From a bacterium (lineage in GTDB: Bacteria > UBP15 > UBA6099), in the NCBI GenBank assembly GCA_029564595.1, contig JAKQPS010000197.1, positions 1 through 64,000 of the forward strand: a stretch of 64,000 bases of DNA, written 5' to 3'. The translations under genes and the position numbers were made by a program. Shown here in pieces: positions 1 through 7,847 of the stretch (positions are counted from its first letter, which is position 1; the number at the start of each line of letters is the position of its first letter). The notes under the pieces are model-generated. The model saw only the letters and a list, made by a program, of their open reading frames with translations, had not been told where the DNA came from and ran no database searches.

Positions 1-136
1 CTGTTGAGCCTCTCACAGACATGCCGCCTCAACGGCGTCAGCTTCGTTCCGTTCCTCCTCAAAGCTCTCCGTCATCATCTATGCAATTTTCAAGGTTCTG
101 TGCTCTGTGATACACTTGTTTCACAAAGCTAAATGC

Positions 137-346
137 TTACTCTCTTCCCGTATTCGACTTTCCTATGTCGCGAGACGTTGTTTTACTCTTTGACAAGAAT
201 GATGCGTAGTCATTATCATTGAGCCTCGGAACTATTCGCTCATCAGAACTAGAACGCCTTAAATGATTTGACGCGCTATTTGTAAGTCTGTTTCTGTCAG
301 CGCCTACATAGATGTATTCTGCGCCGATATCTTTTGTTTTTTTCAT
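137..346 (-). CDS. small hypothetical protein at the distal end of the phage module
   Basis: About 69 residues, polar, rich in Asn, Ser, Arg and Lys, with no membrane segment and no family I recognise. A TTG at 379 would give 80 residues, but the ATG at 346 has a GGAAAAG ribosome-binding site 5 nt upstream, so I prefer it. It begins about 35 nt after the stop of the tail-completion-like gene (381-824) and would be co-transcribed with it. Base composition is more AT-rich than the virion genes, as in the other cargo-like genes nearby. It could be a late phage gene or a non-coding stretch. Confidence 0.4.
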   Translation of the reverse strand: MKKTKDIGAEYIYVGADRNRLTNSASNHLRRSSSDERIVPRLNDNDYASFLSKSKTTSRDIGKSNTGRE

Positions 347-380
347 AATATCTTTTCCATTATTTCGCGTGTTTTTCAAA

Positions 381-824
381 TCACAATGGCGCTCGCAGGC
401 GGCAGGTGATAACGACCAACCCTATGCGCGTTGTTTCGTCGTCGCTCCCGGTGTGGTTCGGATCGGCGCTTGCTATCTGCGCCGGCTCGAAACACCTTCC
501 GAATGCGCGCCCCCTCAGCGCGTCGCAGATGTCGTCGCAAAGCTCGACTATTCCAACGACGCCGCACTCCGCGCCCTCGCGCGCGACTCCCGGCGCAAGA
601 CTCTTCGTTCCCGCGATTATTTCTATCATGTATGTCAGAACCACGCTTCCGGTCGTCGCCTTGTCCTGACTGATATGAAAATTGCCGACATCGATAAACG
701 GAAATATCTTTCGCGACACGCTCATGTCTCCGTGCGATATTCTTTTAACGTATGAGGAAAGCTTCGGGTCGCTCCTCAATGTTTCCAGAATGTTGTCCAG
801 TATTTCTTTATTGTCGATATTCAT
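381..824 (-). CDS. phage tail-completion/terminator-like protein (paralogue 1)
   Basis: 147 residues. The N-terminal half aligns by eye with the next gene upstream (866-1336): both have a short helix with Leu-Ser-x-Tyr-Val-Lys, then an Arg-x-Ile-Phe-Pro-Phe strand. Size, layout and position after the gp36-like connector suit a tail-completion or tail-terminator protein at the head-tail junction of a Mu-like or siphovirus-like particle; this is inferred from context, not from a clear family match. It has a good Shine-Dalgarno (AAGGAG) about 9 nt before its ATG. The two paralogues are separated by 41 nt. Confidence 0.6.
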   Translation of the reverse strand: MNIDNKEILDNILETLRSDPKLSSYVKRISHGDMSVSRKIFPFIDVGNFHISQDKATTGSVVLTYMIEIIAGTKSLAPGVAREGAECGVVGIVELCDDICDALRGRAFGRCFEPAQIASADPNHTGSDDETTRIGLVVITCRLRAPL

Positions 825-865
825 AGTTCGGCGCTCCTTATCGTCAATCGCGTCTTATGCAGGGT

Positions 866-1336
866 TCACGCGGATTGTTTGTCCGTCGCTGTCATTCCGC
901 TCAGCGAGACTTCGCAGGCCCACGACCTGCCCCCGGAGCCGGATTTGTGCGCGGTGGACGAATTCAACAGTTTGACCGGCGCCTCGAACGCGCCCCCGAA
1001 ATCGTTCATCACGACCGCGTTAAGGATGTCCGCGTTTAGTTGCAGTATTCCTTTCGCTCCGGACTTCTCATCTCCCGCGTGCGCGGTCTCAGGCAGAGTG
1101 TGGAATGTCCCGCCGTATATGCGGATCGCGCAGTCGTTTCTCATCTGCCCCGCCTTCCCGATCGTCAACGCCTCGGCTTCGTTCTCTATCGCGCTCACCG
1201 ACACAAAAGGAAAGATATTCCTCGCGGCGTCAATTCCGCCCGCCGAGAACTTCTTCACATATCCCGACAAAGCGGCATCCGCCTTGAGGCAGCTCAACAC
1301 TTTTTCCGCGATTTCCTTCCCGCTGAACGTTCCCAT
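866..1336 (-). CDS. phage tail-completion/terminator-like protein (paralogue 2)
   Basis: 156 residues from the ATG at 1336, which has a strong GAGGGGG site 7 nt upstream. The in-frame ATG at 1396 has none and would add 20 unrelated residues. It is paralogous to the downstream gene: the same N-terminal helix plus Asn-Ile-Phe-Pro-Phe strand. A later segment with a Lys-Gly-Ile-Leu-Gln-Leu helix resembles small minor tail proteins. Probably a head-tail joining or tail-terminator protein; the exact family is uncertain. The tandem pair suggests either duplication or two subunits of the connector. Confidence 0.6.
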   Translation of the reverse strand: MGTFSGKEIAEKVLSCLKADAALSGYVKKFSAGGIDAARNIFPFVSVSAIENEAEALTIGKAGQMRNDCAIRIYGGTFHTLPETAHAGDEKSGAKGILQLNADILNAVVMNDFGGAFEAPVKLLNSSTAHKSGSGGRSWACEVSLSGMTATDKQSA

Positions 1337-1644
1337 AAGAGTCCCCCTCGTTGATTTTGAATGATTCTCTGATAGCGCCAGTGAATTGTCCGACATGCCA
1401 AATTAATGTTCGCCCTTATTCTTCGCATGTTTTCACGCCCAATACAAATAGCACATGGCATTAAGCAAAGAAAGATGTCTCTTTGTCTATATTTCGCTGT
1501 GACAGCAAAAACAAATTATTTTCAAAATATGACATTCAGTTTTCGTTGTAATGACGGCAAGGAGAGATATTTCACTTTTTGCAATAAGCGCAATGGATGA
1601 TTGATCCGGATTCCATGCCGATGCGCGAGGAACAATCGGCAACC

Positions 1645-1995
1645 TTAGTTTTTCTTGTTTTCCTTTAGCGAGTACCCATATCCTAAAATCGCCGCGACCG
1701 ATATATTCACTGCATACCTAATTAATTCGCTCATCATGAATATTGCGTTGTCAATCAATTCAAAAACCATCGAAAGGATGAAAAGCGCGATGTTCGAATA
1801 AAGCGCCACGTATATTGCTGCGACAAACCGTTTTTCTTTCGCTATATTGCAAGCGACGACTACTCCTAAAACAATCGGCATAATTTCCGCGATATCAAAC
1901 ACAACATGATCTTCGAGCGGCGTCTTCATGAAAAAAACCACGGATACCGCAACTGTTATGACAACGCCCAGAGCTATCGATATATTTCGAGACAT
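1645..1995 (-). CDS. small integral membrane protein, possible immunity protein
   Basis: 116 residues with about four hydrophobic helices (roughly 7-24, 36-51, 57-82 and 88-110) and a short Lys-rich C-terminus. It has a strong GAGGAGG site 6 nt before the ATG. It lies 57 nt downstream of the 212-residue putative papain-like protein on the same strand, and both are AT-rich compared with the virion genes. The arrangement of a soluble enzyme followed by a small multi-pass protein is typical of effector-immunity or toxin-antitoxin pairs, but that role is only inferred. No named family recognised. Confidence 0.65.
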   Translation of the reverse strand: MSRNISIALGVVITVAVSVVFFMKTPLEDHVVFDIAEIMPIVLGVVVACNIAKEKRFVAAIYVALYSNIALFILSMVFELIDNAIFMMSELIRYAVNISVAAILGYGYSLKENKKN

Positions 1996-2052
1996 ATACG
2001 CCTCCTCAGCGCAGTATTGTCATTTCCTATCACATCTCCGCATTAAACGGCT

Positions 2053-2691
2053 TCATAGCTTTTCGACACGCGCGTTCTTCTTTGTTTTTGGCGGCCAATC
2101 ATCGAACTTATATATTACCGGCTTTTGTTCATACCACGGATCAAAAATATACCCTTCTTTTAGGTCGCCACCTTTTTCATATACTGCCACCGCGCTATGT
2201 CCGGGTATTCTGACAGGATCGATATTCCAAAGCTGAATCGGCGGAACAATATTGATCAAAAGGTAGTATGTTCTCGCTTGGCATTCCAAACATCCATAGC
2301 ATCCCTTTATTTTGAATAATTTTACTCCAGAATTAGCTTTCCAACCTTTTAAGGGACAATTTATCTTCGATATCCAATATCCATAATAAGCTCGTTTCAG
2401 CCTTTGAAACTCCATTTCTGCTGCCTCTCCAACACGCAATACATGATTTGCTAGGTTGCTTTTATTCTTTAATTTAAAGCGCTGGGTATCAAACTTCATC
2501 TGTATTGCTTCTTGCGGGACAAGCTGGCGAAAATCGCCTTCAATAATACCGCTCCATGCCAAAGGCAATCTTGACGACACAGCGTTGTCGCCATTTGAAT
2601 ACACCGTTAACTTATGTTCTTTGTTCATCAACTCTAAACAATCCGCGCCGTAAAATATATAATCACCAATTGGATCGTCTCTATTTGCCAT
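2053..2691 (-). CDS. hypothetical protein with papain-like Cys-His-Asp arrangement
   Basis: 212 residues, AT-rich, no signal peptide. The C-terminal half has a cysteine cluster before a helix (C131, C134, C137), then Gly-His165-Ser-Ala-Val-Ala-Val-Tyr, then Ile-Phe-Asp184-Pro-Trp-Tyr. That order and the local motifs resemble papain-like fold cysteine hydrolases (NlpC/P60- or transglutaminase-like), where Cys, His and Asp form the triad; this is pattern resemblance only. The N-terminal 110 residues are unrecognised. A TATAAT hexamer at 2709-2714 (minus strand) ends about 18 nt before the start, so the gene may have its own promoter, as phage cargo genes often do. A 4-TM gene follows. Confidence 0.6.
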   Translation of the reverse strand: MANRDDPIGDYIFYGADCLELMNKEHKLTVYSNGDNAVSSRLPLAWSGIIEGDFRQLVPQEAIQMKFDTQRFKLKNKSNLANHVLRVGEAAEMEFQRLKRAYYGYWISKINCPLKGWKANSGVKLFKIKGCYGCLECQARTYYLLINIVPPIQLWNIDPVRIPGHSAVAVYEKGGDLKEGYIFDPWYEQKPVIYKFDDWPPKTKKNARVEKL

Positions 2692-2847
2692 ATCGCATCG
2701 CCCTCGCTATTATATCCATTGTTCTCTTTGATTTCGCAGGGGTTTTAGTCCAACATAAAGGCTGTATGGCTTATTCCAGTTGTTTAGATTAATCCTTAAA
2801 CATGAAATGCCATTTATTGATTGTCATCTGTTTTTGGCATTGCTCTC

Positions 2848-3321
2848 TCACCAATCCTCCATCGTGCCCTCGAACGGCTCGCAAACGCTGGCGCCGCCGG
2901 ATGTGCGCTCGACGGTGAAAATCCTGTCCTGATTCGGAGTGGTGGTGGAAACTTTTGAGTCCATGCCGAAACCGGAGCCGGTCGTCAAAGCTCCTCCGCT
3001 CTCGACCAATTTGTCGAGCAGTTCGAGCGGGCGCTTGTAAAATTTGTCCACCCATTCGGAGTCGTTCGGCGCGCTCCCGGTGAAGAGCCGCCGCAACAGG
3101 AAATACGTCGCCAGATCGTCCGATATCCCGTTTACGACGGCGGGCGGAGACACGAGCGGAAGCGTCGCGAACCCGACGGCGACGGCAAGCCGGGCGTCGA
3201 TTATCGCGTCCGCGGCGGCGCGGCAGTCGGCGGCCATCTCCTCTGTTATCGCCTCGCATACGACTAGGTCCGCATAGTCTATCAAGTTGTTGCTGATTCC
3301 GTTTTCAGTTCCGTAAGGCAT
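2848..3321 (-). CDS. phage head-tail connector, gp36/DUF1320-like
   Basis: 157 residues with a perfect AAGGAGG site 7 nt before the ATG. The pattern of an early acidic helix, Asp-Ala-Arg-Leu-Ala-Val, a Leu-Pro-Leu-Val-Ser-Pro-Pro segment and then Ile-Ser-Asp-Asp-Leu-Ala-Thr-Tyr-Phe-Leu-Leu-Arg-Arg-Leu matches the DUF1320 family (Mu gp36). In that family the protein is a small neck component, made next to the capsid genes. It sits downstream of the capsid gene and upstream of the two tail-completion-like genes, the usual order in Mu-like phages. Confidence 0.75.
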   Translation of the reverse strand: MPYGTENGISNNLIDYADLVVCEAITEEMAADCRAAADAIIDARLAVAVGFATLPLVSPPAVVNGISDDLATYFLLRRLFTGSAPNDSEWVDKFYKRPLELLDKLVESGGALTTGSGFGMDSKVSTTTPNQDRIFTVERTSGGASVCEPFEGTMEDW

Positions 3322-3429
3322 GGAAGTCCTCCTTAGCTCCGACCGTCGCGCGGCCGGGCAATGTCGCTATTGATTTATTTATGCAAAGAAAGCCGGGCGC
3401 GGCGCGGGGCCGCGCCCGGAAACAATCGC

Positions 3430-4806
3430 TTATTCCTCGGCGTACAGCAGGGCGGCGGTGGCGGTTCCGCCGGTTTCGTTTTCGACAACGACGGCAAGCG
3501 CGGCTCTCCCTCCGGCGGGACAATGCGCTCTGCCGACCACCTCCATCACCGCGGGCGTCTCGGACAATATGACCGGGTACGCGTCCGCGCCGTCTATCTT
3601 CAACATGCAGCGCAACTTGTTGTCCGCTCCGGCGGCCGCAAACTCTCCGGCCACTCCGATGACGAGAATGTCTCTCTGCGGCGTGAAAGAGAACACCTCA
3701 GCGCCTTCCGGAAACGACGTTCCGGGGCCGGACACGCTCGTTTCGACAGCGTCGCCGAAAGCGTCTGCGTTGAAAACATAGTCTTCCTCCGCGCCCGCCG
3801 CTTCAAACAGCGAGGGAACCCTTGTTATCCGCATCAGCATCGACGCCATCGGCCCCGCGCTCAGGCTCTCAAGCAAGTCGTCTATCTGGTCCGCCGGACA
3901 CAGCAGCGTCAGCCGCAGCCACCCCAGTTCCATCGCGGCGGCGTCAATCTCCACCAGCAGCGCGTCGATGTCCTGAAGCCCGTCGAGTATCGGCGTTTCC
4001 TCATCCAGCAACTCTTCCGGCTCGGAATCAGCCGCCACCCTTGCGCCCCAACCGGTCACGCCGTATCCTCCGCTCACATAATGGCAGAAGTTGGAAACCG
4101 GATACTGTCCGGGATCGTCCGTGTAGTCGTTTCCGTCGAACGACAGCGCGGAGCAGTATCCCTCGAAAACTTCGCTGACATCGTTCCACACGATGGAGGG
4201 AGGAGACATTCTTGCGCCGCCCGCGCCATCGCCGCCCCAGAGGGCGGGAGCGTCGCCTTCGACAGGAGTCCATTCGACGGCGGGTTCCGGGAGGGGTCTG
4301 TCGCCGCCTCGCCCGTCGCCGCCCCAGAGCGCCGCGCCGGCGGCCGTAATCGCGGCAGTGTTCACCGGGCCGAAGTCTGCGCCCGGCCCTTCAGGCGCAG
4401 CGAAAACACTCAAGATGACGAGGTCGGCGGTCGCCTCAAGAGTCTCGGCCACGGAGTTCGGACACACTATCGTCGCGCGCGATTCCCCGTCCGTCACAAG
4501 CGCTATCGCCAGAGACCCGCTCTCGCCGGTTATCCCCGACGCCATCAAGTTGTGCGGCTCGCCGTCAATCACGACGAACATCTGCTCAGTCCCCATGAAT
4601 ACCATCGTTCCGGGGCCTTCCGATGAGTGGTTATACACCGCTCCGTTGAATTCGAGCGCGCAACTGAGCGCCCTGTAGTCCTCCCTCGCAGCGTTCCACT
4701 CGATCGTCGGAAGAGCCGCCGCCTCGTCCGCGCTCCCATCGGACTGATACAGCCTTGTCGTTTTCACTGCCATTCCGTCCCTGTCGTAACTCGTTCTTCT
4801 TCCCAT
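3430..4806 (-). CDS. unrecognised virion-associated protein with internal duplication
   Basis: 458 residues, no signal peptide, GC content like the virion genes; an upstream GAGGGG site supports the ATG at 4806. Two internal repeats are visible. One is Pro-x-Ile-x-Trp-Asn followed by a Cys-Ser/Ala-Ala-Leu strand at residues 33-58 and 203-229. The other is an identical Ala-Leu-Trp-Gly-Gly-Asp-Gly core at 159-165 and 188-194. The C-terminal 100 residues look like a beta-sandwich. Between capsid and gp36-like genes, it may be a head fibre, decoration or other capsid-surface protein, but I do not recognise the family and would not assign one. Confidence 0.7.
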   Translation of the reverse strand: MGRRTSYDRDGMAVKTTRLYQSDGSADEAAALPTIEWNAAREDYRALSCALEFNGAVYNHSSEGPGTMVFMGTEQMFVVIDGEPHNLMASGITGESGSLAIALVTDGESRATIVCPNSVAETLEATADLVILSVFAAPEGPGADFGPVNTAAITAAGAALWGGDGRGGDRPLPEPAVEWTPVEGDAPALWGGDGAGGARMSPPSIVWNDVSEVFEGYCSALSFDGNDYTDDPGQYPVSNFCHYVSGGYGVTGWGARVAADSEPEELLDEETPILDGLQDIDALLVEIDAAAMELGWLRLTLLCPADQIDDLLESLSAGPMASMLMRITRVPSLFEAAGAEEDYVFNADAFGDAVETSVSGPGTSFPEGAEVFSFTPQRDILVIGVAGEFAAAGADNKLRCMLKIDGADAYPVILSETPAVMEVVGRAHCPAGGRAALAVVVENETGGTATAALLYAEE

Positions 4807-5004
4807 TGTTATTCACCCCTCATATTCTCACGCAACGCAAACCGCCGCGCGGATGAACTCCGTGTTGCTTTCATACTCATGTCTGATTGATTTGTTGAGA
4901 ACTATTCAAAGCAAATCACGACGCGCGCAAAACCGAGCCTGCGCCGATGGATGCTATCAAAATATTTGTGTGGTTATAACCTTGTGGGTTTTGCAGCGCT
5001 TCTG

Positions 5005-5463
5005 TTAATCGTCGACTTCTGCTTTGTATTTATTTTCTCTTTCTTTTCTTCTTGTAGAAGAACCGTATATAAAAACTGAAACCAGCGCCGCTATACTGCC
5101 TCCACCCATAGCAATCGCCACTCCGAACTGGCCCACAACAGCACAGATCGTTGCCCCAACGAGAGCGATGATTGATATGATAAAACCAAACCACAACCCC
5201 ATTCGCGAGTCTTTGATTTCCGATTCAATCACACTTTTCTCAAGATATCGCCTGTGCTCTGCTTGCTTTTCAGCCATAGCAATAAGTCTCTCTGCCGACC
5301 CGGGCACAATCAAATCATATTCCCTAAGATGCGCCGGGAGCGGAATCGGACCATGATAAGATGCTGTGATATGCTGCGTTCTCGGTTGATTGCTATTGCC
5401 AACCAGAGAAGGCTTTGAAGAGCTAGATTCAGATTGATTTTTACTTTTTTTCTTCTTCGTCAT
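5005..5463 (-). CDS. DUF2335-family membrane protein
   Basis: 152 residues. The segment Tyr-His-Gly-Pro-Ile-Pro-Leu-Pro, the following Val-Pro-Gly-Ser-Ala-Glu-Arg-Leu helix and Glu-Gln-Ala-Glu-His-Arg-Arg are characteristic of DUF2335 (predicted membrane protein, unknown function). Two C-terminal hydrophobic helices (about 88-108 and 113-133) precede a basic tail. The first codons overlap the end of the 68-residue gene upstream by 23 nt, so the two are almost certainly translated together. Nothing about it looks virion-related; it is probably cargo carried between head genes. Confidence 0.8.
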   Translation of the reverse strand: MTKKKKSKNQSESSSSKPSLVGNSNQPRTQHITASYHGPIPLPAHLREYDLIVPGSAERLIAMAEKQAEHRRYLEKSVIESEIKDSRMGLWFGFIISIIALVGATICAVVGQFGVAIAMGGGSIAALVSVFIYGSSTRRKERENKYKAEVDD

Positions 5464-5647
5464 GTCTTAACATAGCGGCCTTGATATCTTTCCCGACCAT
5501 TTTCCAATCACTTGAAATCGCCCTTGCGTCTGCTTCTTCAGAGCTTGAACTTGAATTATACTCTTTCAACGTGCCGCCCAAATCCAATACTCTTGCCATT
5601 CCGCCCAAAAAAGACGGCTTCGCATATAGATAATCTGTTTTCGTCAT
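5441..5647 (-). CDS. small soluble partner of the DUF2335 protein
   Basis: 68 residues, hydrophilic, with a conserved-looking N-terminus (Asp-Tyr-Leu-Tyr-Ala-Lys-Pro-Ser-Phe) followed by Ala-Arg-Val-Leu-Asp-Leu-Gly-Gly-Thr, a Ser/Glu linker, and an Asp-Trp helix with Val-Gly-x-Asp-Ile-x-Ala-Ala-Met. From memory, small proteins of this type commonly precede DUF2335 genes; I cannot confirm that here. An AGGGGA site lies about 10 nt upstream. Its 23-nt overlap with the next gene and conserved pairing suggest a two-component module of unknown function. Confidence 0.75.
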   Translation of the reverse strand: MTKTDYLYAKPSFLGGMARVLDLGGTLKEYNSSSSSEEADARAISSDWKMVGKDIKAAMLRHDEEEKK

Positions 5648-6031
5648 TCTTCGCCGTCCCCTCTCTATCTAAAAACCGCTTCCCACGAGACACTTCAATA
5701 TAATGATATATATTTTCTCGAAAATTACCATACAAGCGATTTTATACCACAGAACAAAATGACAGTCAATTCCATCTCGAGCGCTTGTGTTAGAATCAAA
5801 CAAATTTCTCTGTTTTTTGCCATCAGAAAAAGATGTCTTCCCGCGAGGGCGAACGGCTTCGCGAAACCGGCCTAACGGCGCGCGCGGTTCCGGACGCCGC
5901 GCAGGCGCGCATTATTCAAGGTCTGTGCCCTTCGTGTTGCCGCCGCAAAAGCCGCCGCTCTCGCGGGAGACACCTTTGTTTTTGTGACAGGATTCGCGCG
6001 CTGTCGCTCAACGCGCCGCAGATGCGACCGC
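5648..6031. other. 384-bp spacer between capsid gene and DUF2335 module
   Basis: No convincing gene on either strand. The left half is AT-rich (near 5700-5760) and is the natural place for the DUF2335 pair's own promoter, though I cannot pick clear -35/-10 hexamers. The right half is GC-rich and keeps long open frames, which suggests it may once have been coding. Confidence 0.5.
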
Positions 6032-6988
6032 CTACATGGCGATGGCGTCCTTGATGAGGTAGCCGCAGTATTCGCTGACGACTTTCTCGACGATGATTTC
6101 GGAAACCTCGACGGCGTCGCTCTTGCGGCCGTCCTCGCGCCATTTGGCGACTTGGCGCGGCTGGCTCTGGAACGTCAGGCCGAAGGTCATGGTTCTGGGC
6201 GTGCGCGGGTTGGGAGCCACGTACGCCACGAGGACGTTTCCGCCCCAGACATCGGAAGCCGAGAAGGGTTGTCCCTCTTCGGCGGAGTCGAACACCGCGC
6301 CGGGGATCAGCACCCGAAGGTTCCACAGGGCCGGGGGCAGGTCCCCGTTGACCAGAAGCGTGTTGTCGGTGTACTTGATAAGTTCCCGCACTGCGGGGTC
6401 GCGCTTGACGCATTTTGCCACCGCCGCCGGGATGACCACCACGTTAGGCTCGCGCCCGATTGATCCGCGCACCGCTTCCTTCGCCGCGTCTATCCTCGAT
6501 TCGATTGCGTCCTCCTTGGAGTCGCTGTCGAACGAGGCGTCGTTCCACTGCCGGGAACCGCTCAACTCGATGAAGTTGCCTGACGCCGCGAACGTCGCCG
6601 GGTCGCATAGCATGTCGGCCGCGCGCTTTTCCCGGTTCAGCATCAGCATATTGGTCAGGTTTTCGGCGACGTCGAAGTCGGGGGCGAGAGGGGCGTCGGC
6701 GTTACGCCTCTCGCGGTCGCTCACCAAGTCGGCCAGCGCCCTCTCCTCGCACCTGTACGTCGGGGTGGACTCTATCTTCCACGAATCGATGAAGTTCGTG
6801 TCCGCCTTCTCGGCGCGCAGGTCCCGTGTCGTCCTGAAGTCCTGCCTGCCGTAAACGAAATAGGCGTCGCTGTCTTTCGCCACGTCGATGCGCGGCATGA
6901 TCAGGTCCGCTATTAGCGCTCCGTTGGAGTGCTTCAACGAAAAATTCGTCAGGGCCTGATCGATGTGTATCGTTCCTCTGTTGCTCAT
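6032..6988 (-). CDS. phage major capsid protein
   Basis: 318 residues with an ideal GAGGAGG site 7 nt before the ATG. The N-terminal segment with Asp-Gln-Ala-Leu-Thr-Asn-Phe-Ser, the middle Asn-Val-Val-Val-Ile-Pro-Ala-Ala-Val-Ala, and the C-terminal Tyr-Leu-Ile-Lys-Asp-Ala-Ile fit major capsid proteins of Mu-like and related tailed phages (HK97-type shell). Length is typical. It follows the DUF2190 decoration gene after a 208-nt spacer filled by a dispersed 190-bp repeat. The reading frame is intact, so the shell subunit could still be made. Confidence 0.85.
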   Translation of the reverse strand: MSNRGTIHIDQALTNFSLKHSNGALIADLIMPRIDVAKDSDAYFVYGRQDFRTTRDLRAEKADTNFIDSWKIESTPTYRCEERALADLVSDRERRNADAPLAPDFDVAENLTNMLMLNREKRAADMLCDPATFAASGNFIELSGSRQWNDASFDSDSKEDAIESRIDAAKEAVRGSIGREPNVVVIPAAVAKCVKRDPAVRELIKYTDNTLLVNGDLPPALWNLRVLIPGAVFDSAEEGQPFSASDVWGGNVLVAYVAPNPRTPRTMTFGLTFQSQPRQVAKWREDGRKSDAVEVSEIIVEKVVSEYCGYLIKDAIAM

Positions 6989-7008
6989 TTTCCCGCCTCC
7001 TCAGGCAA

Positions 7009-7200
7009 GTTTTTCCAACCCGAACCCTTCGTTAGGATTCGGGCGCGATTGTTCATAGTGGATGAAACGCGAGGCGCAAGGCGCGTTTTTGCGGTGAACA
7101 GAACACAAGGTTCATGAACAAAAATGCGTCGGCAACAAAGCTGTTCGCCACTATGAAAATCGCCCCGGTTCGCAGGTTCAATCGGCGAATCCGGGTTCAA
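7009..7200 (-). repeat. dispersed hairpin repeat R1, copy B
   Basis: On the minus strand this segment matches 55615-55807 along its full length: by eye about 24 mismatches in roughly 187 positions plus one 3-nt gap. Its first bases supply the TGA stop of the DUF2190 gene and it ends about 20 nt before the capsid start codon. The terminal arm CCCGAATCC / GGGTTCGGG still pairs through a T-G wobble, and the first hairpin differs from copy A at both partners, so base-pairing is retained. Confidence 0.85.
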
Positions 7201-7604
7201 GCGTTGATCTCGCCCGGAATGCACAGGATGCACTTCACGAGCGAGCCGGCCGTGTTGGCCGAACTTATCGCGCGGCCCACTATTCCGGTTCCGGCAGCGA
7301 GTTCTCCCTCGCCTTTCGGCTTCACCCTTCCTTGGACGTCCGCCACGATAAGCGTGTCCCCGATCTCGACCGCCTCGGCTATCTTCACCTTTGCGATCCC
7401 GGCCACCTGAAAAGAGCCTGTCCGGCCCTCCGTCAGCGCCGCGTCCCTCAGCGCTCCCGCCACGTTGCCCGCTCCCTCTCCGCCGGGCCTCTTCACCTGC
7501 CCTTCCGTCTCGGTGTCGAGCACGGCCACGCAACACTGCTCCAGCGGCTCCTCGCCCTCCTTCAGCGCGTACGTCGCCACCAACAACTCGTTCATCTCCG
7601 CCAT
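7197..7604 (-). CDS. DUF2190-family capsid decoration protein
   Basis: 135 residues. Val-Ala-Gly-Ile-Ala-Lys-Val-Lys, Ile-Gly-Asp-Thr-Leu-Ile-Val and the Gly-Arg-Ala-Ile-Ser-Ser-Ala-Asn-Thr-Ala-Gly-Ser segment are those of DUF2190, small proteins encoded between protease and major capsid genes that decorate or stabilise the head. A GGGGAGG site lies upstream; a second in-frame ATG at 7595 is possible. The stop codon lies inside repeat R1, so the extreme C-terminus may have been altered by that insertion. Confidence 0.8.
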   Translation of the reverse strand: MAEMNELLVATYALKEGEEPLEQCCVAVLDTETEGQVKRPGGEGAGNVAGALRDAALTEGRTGSFQVAGIAKVKIAEAVEIGDTLIVADVQGRVKPKGEGELAAGTGIVGRAISSANTAGSLVKCILCIPGEINA

Positions 7605-7847
7605 CTCTCTTTCACCTCCCCTTTTTTATCGCCCCCTCGCCGGAGGCGTTTGTCTCTCGTTTATCCGTTTTCTTCTATTGCCATTTCGCCACTTGCGCGC
7701 TATCATTAATCCTGAATCCGCCGCGAAATTCAGGCGGGCGGTCGGCGACGCGCGAAATGCCGCCCTCATTTCTCGCGGCAAGTTAGCGAACGAAGTTTTT
7801 GTTGATAAATAAAAGCTGTTTTGTTTTTCAGAAAAGAGGATTGTGTT

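Noticed and set aside
3361-4626. 421-codon plus-strand frame opposite the 458-residue phage gene
   Set aside because: Arg/His-rich composition typical of antisense frames; the minus-strand gene has good translation signals.
5833-6054. 73-codon plus-strand frame with Cys-x-x-Cys and Cys-x-Cys
   Set aside because: Very Arg-rich, runs into the capsid gene, no upstream site; not convincing as a zinc protein.
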